Positions 34,400 to 46,300 of a stretch of DNA of 64,000 bases are shown piece after piece (the first letter of the stretch is position 1; each line of letters opens with the position of its first letter). Both the position numbers and the translations under genes were made by a program. Origin of the DNA: Anaeramoeba flamelloides (lineage: Eukaryota; Metamonada; Anaeramoebidae); NCBI GenBank assembly GCA_027625915.1, contig JANTQA010000063.1, positions 4,235,501 through 4,299,500 of the forward strand, given 5' to 3'. Below the pieces are notes generated by a model that saw only the letters and a list, made by a program, of their open reading frames with translations, ran no database searches and had not been told where the DNA came from.

Positions 34400-35160
34400 A
34401 AAGGAAAAGGATTTTGAGAAAGAGAAAGTGAAAAGAGGATAATGGTTACCTGGGAATTCATCAACTTCGTATCTTGGAATGTTTAAAGGGATCGTCTCGC
34501 CCCATAATTTTAATTGGTTTCCTTTTTGTAAATTTTCATTTAAAGCCTTATATAAAGTCTTGATGTGACTGACATTTGGGTTAAGCATATATTTTGTTAG
34601 TGTTGTCTTTAGTAAGGGTAAATATAAGGGGAAATAGGGCAACTTTGAGAGTAATAAAATTGAACTTTGTTTCGCTCCTCTTCGGACTGTTTCATCATGG
34701 ATACAAACAAAAATTCCAATTCCAAAAACATACGATTCTTCACAGGTCTCAGAAGGAAATCCTGTTTTTTTGTTTTTTTTTTGTTAGTTTATTTTTGTTT
34801 TTTTGTTGTTTGTTTTTTTTTTTTTTTTTTTTTTTTTGTTTCTTTTTGGAATTTTTTTTCTTTTTTCTCTTTGTTTTTTTTTACAAAAAAAAAATTTCAG
34901 AAAAAATTCACTAGCAGAAGCAGAATTAAAAGTTGTTGCTTACCCTTTTCACCAGCACAATCCAAAACTAAATAAGTGTGATCACTCTTGTGAATATGTG
35001 CACCGTCAGGAATTACCAAATTTGCGAGTGATTGGTAATTATATTTTTCAAATTTGAAGTCGGGGAACCTTTTTGTTAAGGTATTTCCAATATCAATATC
35101 AAATTCTGCAATTGAAATTGAGAAAATTGGCTTTTTGAGTTTTTTTAATTTTTTAGACAT
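33921..35160 (-). CDS. DENN-type (Afi1-like) vesicle-traffic protein, three exons seen, 3' end unresolved
   Basis: Exons 35160-34944, 34761-34450 and 34262-33921 join in phase 1 each time (donors GTAAGCAAC, GTAACCATT, GTAAAAATT; acceptors AACAG, ATTAG) to give about 290 residues. Residues 12-68 (FSISIAEFDIDIGNTLTKRF, then LANLVIPDGAHIHKSDHTYLVL) match the start of Afi1/Avl9-type DENN modules. ESYVFGIGIFVCI, LPYFPLYLPLLKTTL, then LVKLFKMDTMLLWYAMLQRSR and a later FIAGSTNPIFSMRPEW are the core DENN/SPA signatures. Such proteins act on Rab or Arf GTPases at membranes. The reading frame runs into donor GTAAAAATTT at 33920, so at least one more exon is needed. Short candidates follow acceptors TTTCAG (about 33806) or GCGCAG (about 33711) and end at the TAG at 33685-33687, but none looks like DENN sequence. 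The protein is shorter than usual for the family. Confidence 0.8.
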
Positions 35161-37137
35161 CGTTCTATGTGAAGTAAAATAACAATATAAAAAAATGATT
35201 CTTTGACAAATACTCTTTACAAATAAATTTCTTAGTTTTGAAAATTTCTAAATTAACACCCAGCACATCTCATTCAATATACCAACGAAAATCAACTTAT
35301 TCAGATTTTCAAATGACATTTTGATGTGAATAACTAATTCTCTGAAATGAAGTACCTTTTAACAAAAAGACTTGCAACAGGATTCTTTAAAAAATAACAG
35401 AACGGGAGAAATAAACAAACAAAGACAAAATGAAAGAGAGACATAGATTTTCGTTTTTTTGGTTTGTTTTGAAATCTTATAATTATTTATTTATAAATAC
35501 AAGTTGTAGTATTGGTAATTCAATTTGATGGTAAATACTTGACTTTATTTTCTTTTTCTTTTTGGCTTTAGAATAGCCAAAAAAGACTAAAAATAGTTAT
35601 CTCCTTTTGATGTTTAAATCCCATTATTTGTTTGTAGTGTTATCTTTTTGTGTTTTCCAATCAATTCAAAAAGAAAGAAATCTTGGGGAATGAAAAAAAA
35701 AAAGAATAAGAAATTATAAAATTTCGGATCATTCAAATTTGAAATTTCTATCTTGATATTTCAAAAAAAAAAGGTAAAGTCACTCACACTTCTGTTTCTC
35801 AATGTAAATCTTTCACAGAATTCTCTTAAAATAACAATTGAAGAATAATTTTTTACTTTGATTTAGAAATGGGTAAAAATTTTCAATTCACTTTGATATT
35901 TTTCTTCTACAAAAAGAAATTTCCAAAGGTAATTAAAAAAGTTAAAAAATATGAACATTAATACTTTCAACCGAATTGTGTATTTGTTATGGGGGTCTTA
36001 TAATTGTTTAATTATTATCATCTATGTGTATTATGAAATTTACTTGGTAAACATGTATTTGATATGTTATTTACTGTTTTTTTCCAAGTAATAACTTAAA
36101 ATTTTTATTTCAATAACCAAAATGAATATTAATTATAACTTCTACAATCAAATTAGCAGAGTAAAAATTTAGTCTTAGATTTAACTAAGGAAGTTTAATT
36201 TATTGTCTAAAAATTTCATTTCTAAAGGATTTTGGTGTTGTAAAGATCTTTTGATTTTACTTCAAGTTATAAAATAGAAAAATATTTTGGAATGTGAATT
36301 AAAAATTTACATTTTTTAATTGGAAAATAAATTTATTAATTAATTAAATAAAGATCCATTTTAACCTTTTATAAAAATAATCTAAAACACTACTTTGTTA
36401 TTAGTTATATAGATAAACATATATATATACAGTATTTCCAAAAAAGCGGGGAATTCTTTTTATTACTTTCGATAAAAAATCATCTTTGTGAGTGGAAGTA
36501 TTCGTTAATTGGCAATATCAAATTAAATTTAATATTAATACTGGTTGAGTCAATTCCTAAGGTATTTATTTCAAAATGTGTTTGTTGAAATATTTCTAAA
36601 AAATGAAAAAAAAAAATAGTACCTTTTTGATGATATCTATGTACGACCAATTATAATAAAAAACCGGAAATGTGGGAAGGGTACAAATGATTTTTTAAAC
36701 AATAAAATGAAGTTATCTATTTTCAATTCTATTGGAGAATTTGTTGAGATTAAACAAGTTATGAAAACAATTTTTTCGATCAAAAAGAAAATAATAAACA
36801 CCAATTTTCACACCTAAAAAATATCAGATAAAATCGGGATGAGGAAATTTTATATCTTTTATTTATGTGCTATAAAACAAGGAAACAAAGTCAATTATTA
36901 CCAAGAATAAATAAATGGAGGTTAATACTTATATATATATATATATAAATACCTTTTTGAAGATTGATTTTAATAAATATATTTTTTAAATAATTTGTCC
37001 AACTTTTTTAGAAATAGAATATAAACCCTTTTTCAAACAAAAGAGTACATATCTCAAATCATCAACAATATTGAATTTGATTGTTAATAAGATAATTACT
37101 TATTGGTGATATCCATTTTAATTATTCATTTTTTCAT

Positions 37138-37404
37138 TTTTTTTTATTTTTCGATATTGAACAGTTGGAAAATGGAAAAACAATATATGAAGAAAACAAT
37201 TTGGAAATAATCCACCAGTATAAAAATGGAAACAGTTTAAGTTTGATTTCGAATGGGTTAGATGTAGGAATTAAGAAATATCATCATTGGATTGATGTAT
37301 GGAACAAAGAAAAGAGAAAAGAAACAATCCCAATAAAAGAATTAGATGTATTCTGGCTTTATATTGAAAATAGGACTTTAAAGAACTTAAAGTTTGATGT
37401 ATAA
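37138..37404 (+). CDS. Unidentified short frame, possible exon or gene remnant
   Basis: An open frame follows a possible acceptor (GAACAG, then TTGGAAAATGG) and runs 79 codons from the ATG at 37165 to TAA. Composition is polar and protein-like (YKNGNSLSLISNGLDVG, KKYHHWIDVWNKEKRKE, DVFWLYIENRT) and unlike the F/K-rich noise elsewhere. A second frame overlaps at 37394-37576 (ELSITCKELFPNSTYSKV). No domain recognised and no matching upstream exon found. It may be an exon of a gene I cannot assemble, a remnant, or chance. Confidence 0.25.
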   Translation, partial: FFLFFDIEQLENGKTIYEENNLEIIHQYKNGNSLSLISNGLDVGIKKYHHWIDVWNKEKRKETIPIKELDVFWLYIENRTLKNLKFDV

Positions 37405-37576
37405 AGAGTTATCAATAACTTGTAAAGAACTTTTCCCCAATTCAACGTATTCAAAGGTTTTTATTGACCTGATAATTTTGATTCTTTACAAGTATAAAAC
37501 GAGATTTCTCATTCCAAATAAAAGGTCACACCAAATTTTAAAATATTTAATTTTAATTTTTATTGTTTTATTTTAA

Positions 37577-38444
37577 CCATTGTGAAAAAAATTTGGGTCA
37601 TTAAAAAAAATTGGGTCAGTCAAAAATTTGTTTTCGTTTTTTAAATAATAAATATTAGCAAAATGATTTTCGATCAAAGTAAAATTTTATGAAAAAATCT
37701 TACATTTAAGAAAAATCAAATTCATTACCAATTATAATTTTCAAAGGAAAATATTAAATCGTTGCGTTTTGAACTTTTAGAATTACTGTGGAACTCTAAA
37801 AAAACAAAAATTTAATTTTAATTGTAAACTTTACTAAAAATATTAAAATTTTTTTATTAGATTACATTCCAAGATCAAGTTATTCATTGTTTGGGAAGAC
37901 CAAAAATTAATAACTGTTTTAAATTAAAGTTTGTCTATGGGGATTTATAGAATTTAAATTGTTTCTGAAATCTTGGTATTTCGTTATTTTGAAGTTTTGA
38001 TTGTAAAACATTAGTAGAAAACATTCTCTTCTGAAAAAATAGCTTTTTTGGAAGATTTTATAATTCAATTTGGTTTAAAAGGATATTTAAGATTAACCTT
38101 GATAAATTTGTGTTAATTAAAAATGTTAAATATCTTATTGAGTTAATAGATTTTAATATTTCCTAATAAATAGTTCTCTTGTTTTTAGTAAAGTTAACAA
38201 TTAAAATTCAGTTTTTCTTTTTTAGAGTTCTACAGTAATTCTAAAAGCTTCAAAATGCAACTATTTAATATTGCCTTTGAAAATTGTTATTGGTAATGAC
38301 TTTGATTTTTCTTAAATGTAAGATTTTTTCATAAAATTTTACTTTGATCGAAAATCATTTTGCTAATATTTATTATTTAAAAAACGAAAACAAATTTTTG
38401 ACTGAAACATTTTTTTTTAATGACCCAAATTTTTTTCACAATGG
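37577..38444. mobile_element. Foldback/MITE-like element, 868 bp, flanked by TAA
   Basis: Two arms of about 265-275 bp (37577-37850 and 38182-38444) are inverted copies with few differences. The ends are CCATTGTGAAAAAAATTTGG and its complement. Internal landmarks AAAATGATTTTCGATCAAAG and TTAGAATTACTGT(G/A)GAAC are present in both arms. The direct repeat TAA stands immediately outside each end (37574-37576 and 38445-38447), the size and kind used by PIF/Harbinger elements. The central 330 bp is AT-rich and non-coding. Non-autonomous; the family assignment is inference from the TAA. Confidence 0.85.
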
Positions 38445-38588
38445 TAATGAATTTTAAAAATTCAGTTGAGTGTTTTTTTTTTTTTTTTTGTTTTGAAGAG
38501 TTTTTTATATTTCAGAATGATACTACAATTAATTTAATTCAATTATGAATAATTCTTGAAAATTTCTGTAACCTTTTATTTGAAAAAG

Positions 38589-38726
<138 letters not shown>

Positions 38727-39200
38727 TTTGTGGGTGTGTGGGTGTATATGGGCACTGAAATGAACTGTATTAAATGGAAAATAGTTTAAAATCAAAAAAA
38801 AAATTGAGTTAAATTTTATTCGGGTTGAGAAATATACTTTCTATTTTTATATTAATCATAATTTCAAAAAATCCAAGAATATACAATGATCTAAATTATT
38901 TCATATTATCCATAAAAAGTGGGTTTGTTATTTTTTTAAAAAAAAAACAGGTTTGGTAAACCTTTATTATAAACGTTATTCACCAAAATTAAATGTTGGT
39001 ACAGTTTTATCCATTCCTTACTAAAAAAGCAATTAAAAAAAATATTTAAACTTAATTCTCACTTCTTAAAAAAATTCCATTTATAATTTCAATATCAATA
39101 TAATTATAAAGAATAATTTTTTGAAAAAAAATTTGAAATTCTTCTGTTAAAAAATTTTCAGAATTTTAGTAATTTAATATAATTTGTGTTTTAATATAAT

Positions 39201-40414
39201 AGATGTTTTGATGATAACCTACTTAATTCACGATAAAATTGCAAAAATCGCGATAATTTCCATCAAATCGTGATAATATCAGAAATTCACGATATTCAAT
39301 ATTATCGCGATAATATAACAAATCACGATAATTCTATAAAATCGCGATAAATGCCAAAATATCGCGATTACTTTTTAATCGCGATAAAATAGTTGATAGG
39401 TTTTTGGGCTAATTGAGAAATATATTTAAACAAAAAATTTTTTTGATCAAAAAATAGATTATGTGAAAAAAAATCATTCTTTGAAAAAGCAACTATTAAA
39501 GATACTTGATCCAATCAAGGATCAGATCAAAGAATTTTATTGTGTTTTCGTTTAATTTGGTTGACAAACCTATCGATCCTTGAAGATCAACAAACAATAA
39601 GAAATAAAAAGAAATAAATATTTTTTCAGTTAATCATGGTGTTGGAAATTGCCTTGAATAATTAGCCAATAAATCAACCAACCCTTTATCCGTTCTTTAA
39701 AGAATTTGATCTTGGGTTAAAACATTTTCAATATTCCCCGAAAGCTAAAAGGAGTTGATAAACTTTTCAAACGCTTTCACAACATCCTTGTCAGATGATC
39801 ACCAATTATTAAGATTTTTTATAGATTTTTTTTCTTGTTTTTCTTTTTCTACTTTGAGCATCTCTATATTGTACCGAAAACACAATTAGAGCTTAGAGGT
39901 TTTTGTTTGATCGATCACCAATAAGAAGGAAAATTATTCTTTATTCTTTTTGGCTATTTAAAATTGTGAAGGTAACAACCCCATTGTCAGAAAACACATC
40001 TATCTTATATTCAAGTGTATTTTTGAAATGGGTAATTATTAGTTTGAGATTAAAATTTGTTTGAAATTTTATATTTTGTTAAAAAAAAAAATGAATCGAA
40101 ATAAATTTTCTTCAACAACAAACCAAACTCAATCCCTTTTTAAAGTTTTCTGTCTTTCAAAACTTTCAAACACTTGAAGACAGTTCACAACTCTTACAAA
40201 CACTTTCAAACATTTATTAAAGGGGAAAAGTGTTGTAAAAGTCAAGAGATTTTTTTAAGGTAAATTCAAAAAAATAATTTTTCATTTTTTCGCAATAATG
40301 TGAATATCGCGATAATGTTGAATATCGTGATAAAGTTGGACTAATCGTGATTTTTAATAATATTGCGATTTTATTGTTAATATCATGATAATATATGTTA
40401 TCATCAAAACCTCT
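39201..40414. mobile_element. Non-autonomous hAT-like element with ATCGCGATAA subterminal repeats, 1214 bp
   Basis: The terminal inverted repeat is AGATGTTTTGATGATAAC on the left and the complement of AGAGGTTTTGATGATAAC on the right. The flanking octamers are AATATAAT and AATATATT (7 of 8 identical), consistent with an 8-bp hAT target duplication, though AT-rich octamers match easily. Just inside both ends are clusters of a palindromic motif, consensus ATCGCGATAA with ATCGTGATAA and ATCACGATAA variants: about nine copies at 39228-39395 and about six at 40292-40390. Clustered subterminal motifs are typical transposase-binding sites in hAT and related elements. The interior is non-coding, with AAGTGTTGTAAAAGTC-like short palindromes. 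Confidence 0.75.
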
Positions 40415-41705
40415 AATATATTATTACCAAAATTTTAATTCTAAAAAAAATAATATTGATCAAAACCATTTGTGTTAATATAATCTATTTAATTCCTTTT
40501 TTAGATCTTTCAGCTAATTAGTGATTTTTGAGAGAAGGTGTCTTATAATAATCGGATAAAGGCTTGAAAAAAAATGTGCAAATTAAAATGTGAATTCCAA
40601 AAATTATTGTCTTTAAGCAAAAACAAAATATTACAAAATATATTAAAATTTTTAAAAATGGGTATTTCAATTTTTTATTTTAAAAATTTAAGGGATATTT
40701 TAAACACTTTTAATAATAATAATAATCATTTTATGTATTTTTATTATTGGTCAATTTTCGCAAAAATTTGGTCTTTAATATAATCAAAAAACATTTAATG
40801 GTTATCGACAAACTCTTTATTTTGGTTATAAATCTTTTCTGTGCCTAGTAACTCTATGTTCCTTTTTTTAAAAAATAAACTATACTTTAGGAAGTTGAAG
40901 ATATATCTCTTATAAGATTGGTTCCTGAACCAGCTTGGTTGTAACTACCCCTAATAAAACAATACAAATACTGGTTTACAATAAATTTTTGATTTTATTA
41001 TCTTAATAGTAGATTTATCTTTTTATAAATATTTATTAACTTGCTTTTTTATACTTCAATTCCAATATTATTTCTTTCTACCCTCTATCCTCTCTAAAAA
41101 TGTAATGAACTTTTTTTTTTTTATTTTTAGGGAGCAGAGATTATTCAACAAAATTACATTATTTTTATCCGAAAAACTAAAAAGTAGTATGGATTTTTTT
41201 ATTTATTTTAGATATAGTTTTTTATATTTTTTCCCTTTCCTTTTTTTAATTGGTTTTTTTTTTCTCCAAAAAAAGGTAATTATTTTTTCATTTTTTTTTT
41301 AATTAAAAAGTAGAGAAAAGGAAAAATAATCAATAATGTTGTTCTAATTTATTTTTGCAAGGTTTTGAATAAAAGAAATATTGTTGATGTTTTAGATTCT
41401 TCTCGTATTCAATATCTTGTAGTGTGATAAACATTTATCAATTGGGGATTACACAAATAGATGAAAAATAATCGTTCTGATCCATAATTTTTCAACACAT
41501 TTAGAATAAAAGGAAACACCCAACAATACAATCAATAATCTGGGTACAAAAATAAATATTGAAATTATGGGGCGGAATAAAACCAAAAGAAAGAAATAAA
41601 AGAGATCGAAACAATCAATACAACAAAAAAATAATATATATATTCAAAATTAATATTTTTTTTTCATTATTAAACGAAGAATGGATATATTACAATTTAT
41701 AATTA

Positions 41706-41902
41706 CAGTCAATTTCACTTTTAAGGCACAAACTTTCAACGAAATTTAAGGTACAATAAAAATCTCAAATTAAGGCACAAAATTCAGATTCTAGTAAAAT
41801 AAATTGTAAAAAAAAATAATTACAAATTTTGTGTCTTAATTTGAGAGTTTTGTGTGCCTTAAATTGTGTTGAAAGTTTGTGCCTTAAAAGTGAAACTGAC
41901 TG
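41706..41902. mobile_element. Tc1/mariner-type MITE, copy 2 (197 bp)
   Basis: Same family as 9264-9460. Ends CAGTCAATTTCACTTTTAAG and CTTAAAAGTGAAACTGACTG, flanked by TA at 41704-41705 and 41903-41904. The arms are about 75-85 bp, the loop is AT-rich, and there is no coding capacity. Confidence 0.9.
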
Positions 41903-41959
41903 TATGTTGATATTTTAATTTAGATAAAAACTTAAAATTCAAGTTTAGAGTTTAATGAA

Positions 41960-42290
41960 GTATCATCATTTTCCACAATGTTTCATTGAGTTCCACCAAG
42001 TGCCTATGTTTTCCATAATATAAAAGAATATATTTAATCAAAGATTTTACTCAATTTATTTAAATTCTCAAAAACGTAACTGTGTTTTTTTTTAATTAAA
42101 GAAATATAAAGAAAATTTTTGAAATTTTCTTATAATTTATTGAATTAATAAAACCCTAACAATCATTTACCCGGGTTTTTCTATTTTATTGGTAAAATCT
42201 ATGGGTTTACAATGTAAACAGAAAACTCAAGAAAAAAATAACAATTTTTTTTTTATAATTTTAGAAATCAACAGAAAATTAAATAAACTG
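41960..42290 (+). repeat. Dispersed repeat family G, copy with uninterrupted MITE target site
   Basis: Carries GAGTTCCACCAAGTGCCTA, TTTTCCATAATATAAAAGAA, then directly AATCAAAGATTTTACTCAATT and TTTAAATTCTCAAAAACG. The last three are adjacent here but separated by the MITE in the copy at 9.2-9.5 kb, so this copy shows the empty site. Confidence 0.6.
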
Positions 42291-42859
42291 GGTTACCTAA
42301 AATCATTCCAAGTTTGGAATTTTTAGAACTTCAAAGGTTTAAATTTTGGAATCATTAGATTAAAATGATCCCAATGGAATAAGTTTTTATCATTCATTTT
42401 CGACTTAGTAGAGTCTCTTCCCATAATAATTTTACAAAAAGTATCAAAAATTATATAATTCTGATTCCACAGAATCAAAAAATGAATTTGTTATTTGGTA
42501 CCAAAACTCTATTAAATAAAAAAAGATTTTTTTGATTACCTTTCAGAGGAAAATTATTTTTCTTATCAAGAATAAACGTAAAAATATCACGGCTGGTGAA
42601 AAGATAATTAAAAAATAAATCCCAAGAAGAAAAATCTCGATTATTTATTTTTTCTGAAATATTCAATTATTTTTTGAAAATAAAAAAAAAAAAAATTAAT
42701 TTTTATAAAATTTTGAGAATAATGGAATTCTATGAAAACTCGAATTTCAACAAGTAATCAGTTGAGACCAATAATTAAATATAAAAAAGAATCTCGTGAT
42801 AACATAAAATCAAAAAAAGAATTATTTGAGTTTTTTTTATGGAAAAAGAATCAAAAAGT

Positions 42860-43010
42860 GAAACCTCTAAATAAATTTTCATTTTATTTCTGAAATTAAA
42901 AAAAACCTAAAGGCTGTTTTCTAAGATTCAAAAGAATAGAGAAAAATATTTGATTTTACTCAATTCTTTTAAATTATGGAAAACCTAATAACAAACAAGA
43001 GATAATTTTG
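42860..43010 (+). repeat. Dispersed repeat family G, truncated copy
   Basis: Contains ATTTCTGAAATTAAAAAAAACC with TAA, GATTCAAAAGAATAGAGAAA, TTTGATTTTACTCAATTC and GGAAAACCTAAT. It is a second example of the empty MITE site and lies about 320 bp from the 3' end of the 1131-residue gene. Confidence 0.55.
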
Positions 43011-43330
43011 GTGAATGATCTCTCCTAATTAACAATATAAAAAAATAAAAATAGGTTTTTTTAAACATATAAGGTTTGTATTAAAAAAAGAAAAATAAAA
43101 ATAAAAAATTTTTTTTATAAAGATAAATTATTATTCTAATTTAGAAAGTTTCAAATTTGATCTTTGAATAGTTTTATTTTTTAATAGAGGCAATTTCATT
43201 ATTATTTAATTATTAATTAATTATACCCATAAACACACAGAAAAAAAAAGAAAATAAAAGAATAAAATAAAAAAATTGAATAAAAGATTTCAAAAAAAAA
43301 AAAAAAAAAACCACTCATTTGTGAAGCAAT

Positions 43331-46300
43331 TTAAAGTAAAGATTCAATTTTATTAGCAATATCACTTGGAACTGAGTAATCGAATTTTTTGTGTTGTACG
43401 TACCAGTAAATAAGTTCGTTGTCTTCATCAACTTCAAAAGAAAAGTTATTGTGAGAGGTGTCCATAATAAATTTGATTATGAGAGAATTAAACATATCAA
43501 CTGCTTCTTTACCATCCTCGTCTCTGCATATGTGTGGTATACCGCGGCTCTTATCAATTAGAGCAGGAAGATATTTTTCTCTAATATATTGAATAGATTT
43601 GGATTTGTTTTCAATCTTTACATCTGATGATTGTAAGAATTGCTGATTATCCACTTTGATCATGAATGGATGGGTAATAAAGCCGGTGATTAAATTGGAA
43701 GCCTTCATTAGTTCTGGTTCGGTTAATTGGTTTTCAATTTTGATTTGTAATAAAAAGTGAACGTCGAGGAGTTTTCTTAATTTTGTGTCCATGTAATACA
43801 TCGAATAATCAAATTTGTTATTTAGTACATATAATATCAATTCTCCTTTACTTTGGTTATATTCCAAGGAGAAATTCTCCTTTGAAGTGTCTGGAATAAA
43901 AGTAATGTTTAAGACACCAAATAAGCGGAGTGCCATCATTCCCAATTGATGTTCAGCGATTTTTTTAAAGGCAGTCACCATTTCTGGGAGATATTTTTCC
44001 TCCATTAATGTAAAGACCTTTCCTTTGTTATCTTGTTTGACATCGGTTGATTGTAAAAAGGCGTCCATTGTGAAAATTATGTTCATCATGGAATTTGGTA
44101 ATCCTGCTGCCTTTGCAAATTCCCTACCAAAATTTGGTAATTTTCCCATGCAGATCCTTGAACCAATCATTACATTTAAGCCATAATTGTCATCTAATAA
44201 CTTTCTTAATTTGGTGTCTAAATAATATAAACTGTAATCAAATTTATTTGAAAGAACATAAAAGACTAAAGTTTGTTTGTTGTCTTCTAAATCATAGGAA
44301 AAGTTTTCCTTCCCACTGTCAATAATTTTGATATAGATTGTTGTGATTTGTTGAAGTACTTGGATACCTTCTTGATCAACAATAATTTTCCCATAGGCTT
44401 CTAAAATTCCTGGAAGATATTTTTCATGAATTAAACCCATTGCTTTTCCTTTGTTTTCTTGCTTCACTGAGGTGCTTTCTAAGAAATCTTGGATGTCAAG
44501 TTTGATCTTGACTTGTGTTTCGACTAATTTGATTTTTTCGGAAAATTTTTTGGAAAATTCTTTCAATTTTGATTTTAATCCACTTGCTGCATTTCGAACA
44601 TTTAAGTCAAATGTGTCGGATAACAATTTCTTTAATTTTGTGTCCAAGTAATAAAGTGAATAATCAAATTTGTTATTTAATACATTAAGGACTATAAGAG
44701 TATCATCATTTTCAATGGTATAACTAAAGTTTTCTGGTGTTGTACCATCATGGAATCTAATTAATAATCCCTTTAACATCCCAAGAACTTCTTCTCCAGA
44801 GGTGTCTTCTTTAACTTTTTTAAAGGCAGTTATTAATTCTGGGAAATATTTTTCATGAATTAAAGTATAGACCTTTCCTTTGTTGTCTTGTTTGACATCA
44901 GTTGATCCGATAAAAGCATTAATATCGATTCCAACTTGGAAATCTTGTACTTGTGTAATATCTTGGAATTGCTTTTTGATAATTTCCAGTCTTCCCATAA
45001 GATCATTTGAACCAATCATTACATTTAAGCCATAATTGTCATCTAATAACTTTCTTAATTTGGTGTCTAAATAATATAAACTGTAATCAAATTTATTTGA
45101 AAGAACATAAAAGACTAGAGTTTGTTTGTTGTCTTCTAAATCATAGGAAAAGTTTTCCTTCCCACTGTCAATAATTTTGATATAGATTGTTGTGATTTGT
45201 TGAAGTACTTGGATACCTTCTTGATTAACAATAATTTTCCCATAGGCTTCTAAAATTCCTGGAAGATATTTTTCATGAATTAAACCCATTGCTTTTCCTT
45301 TGTTTTCTTGCTTCACTGAGGTGCTTTCTAAAAAATCTTGGATATCAATTTTGATCTTAACCTGTGTTTCGACTAATTTGATTTTTTCGGAAAATTTTTT
45401 GGAAAATTCTTTCAATTTTGGTTTTAATCCACTTGCTGCATTTCGAACATTTAAGTCAAATGTGTCGGATAACAATTTCTTTAATTTTGTGTCCAAGTAA
45501 TAAAGTGAATAATCAAATTTGTTATTTAATACATTAAGGACTATAAGGGTATCATCATTTTCAATGGTATAACTAAAGTTTTCTGGTGTTGTACCATCAT
45601 GGAATCTAATTAATAATCCCTTTAACATCCCAAGAACTTCTTCTCCAGAGGTGTCTTCTTTAACTTTTTTAAAGGCAGTTATTAATTCTGGGAAATATTT
45701 TTCATGAATTAAAGTATAGACCTTTCCTTTGTTATCTTGTTTGACATCAGTTGATCCGATAAAAGCATTAATATCGATTCCAACTTGGAAATCTTGTACT
45801 TGTGTAATATCTTGGAATTGCTTTTTGATAATTTCCAGTCTTCCCATAAGATCATTTGAACCAATCATTACATTTAAGCCATAATTGTCATCTAATAACT
45901 TTCTTAATTTGGTGTCTAAATAATATAAACTGTAATCAAATTTATTTGAAAGAACATAAAAGACTAAAGTTTGTTTGTTGTCTTCTAAATCATAGGAAAA
46001 GTTTTCCTTCCCACTGTCAATAATTTTGATATAGATTGTTGTGATTTGTTGAAGTACTTGGATACCTTCTTGATTAACAATAATTTTCCCATAGGCTTCT
46101 AAAATTCCTGGAAGATATTTTTCATGAATTAAACCCATTGCTTTTCCTTTGTTTTCTTGCTTCACTGAGGTGCTTTCTAAGAAATCTTGGATGTCAAGTT
46201 TGATCTTGACTTGTGTTTCGACTAATTTGATTTTTTCGGAAAATTTTTTGGAAAATTCTTTCAATTTTGATTTTAATCCACTTGCTGCATTTCGAACATT

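Noticed and set aside
34594-35057. Three overlapping plus-strand frames of 84-106 codons
   Set aside because: Rich in F runs from a T tract that is the first intron of the DENN gene on the opposite strand.
39228-39395. Regular short repeats resembling a CRISPR array
   Set aside because: The unit is only about 10 bp, palindromic, with irregular spacing and non-unique spacers, and it recurs at the opposite end of an element bounded by inverted repeats. Subterminal transposon repeats explain it.
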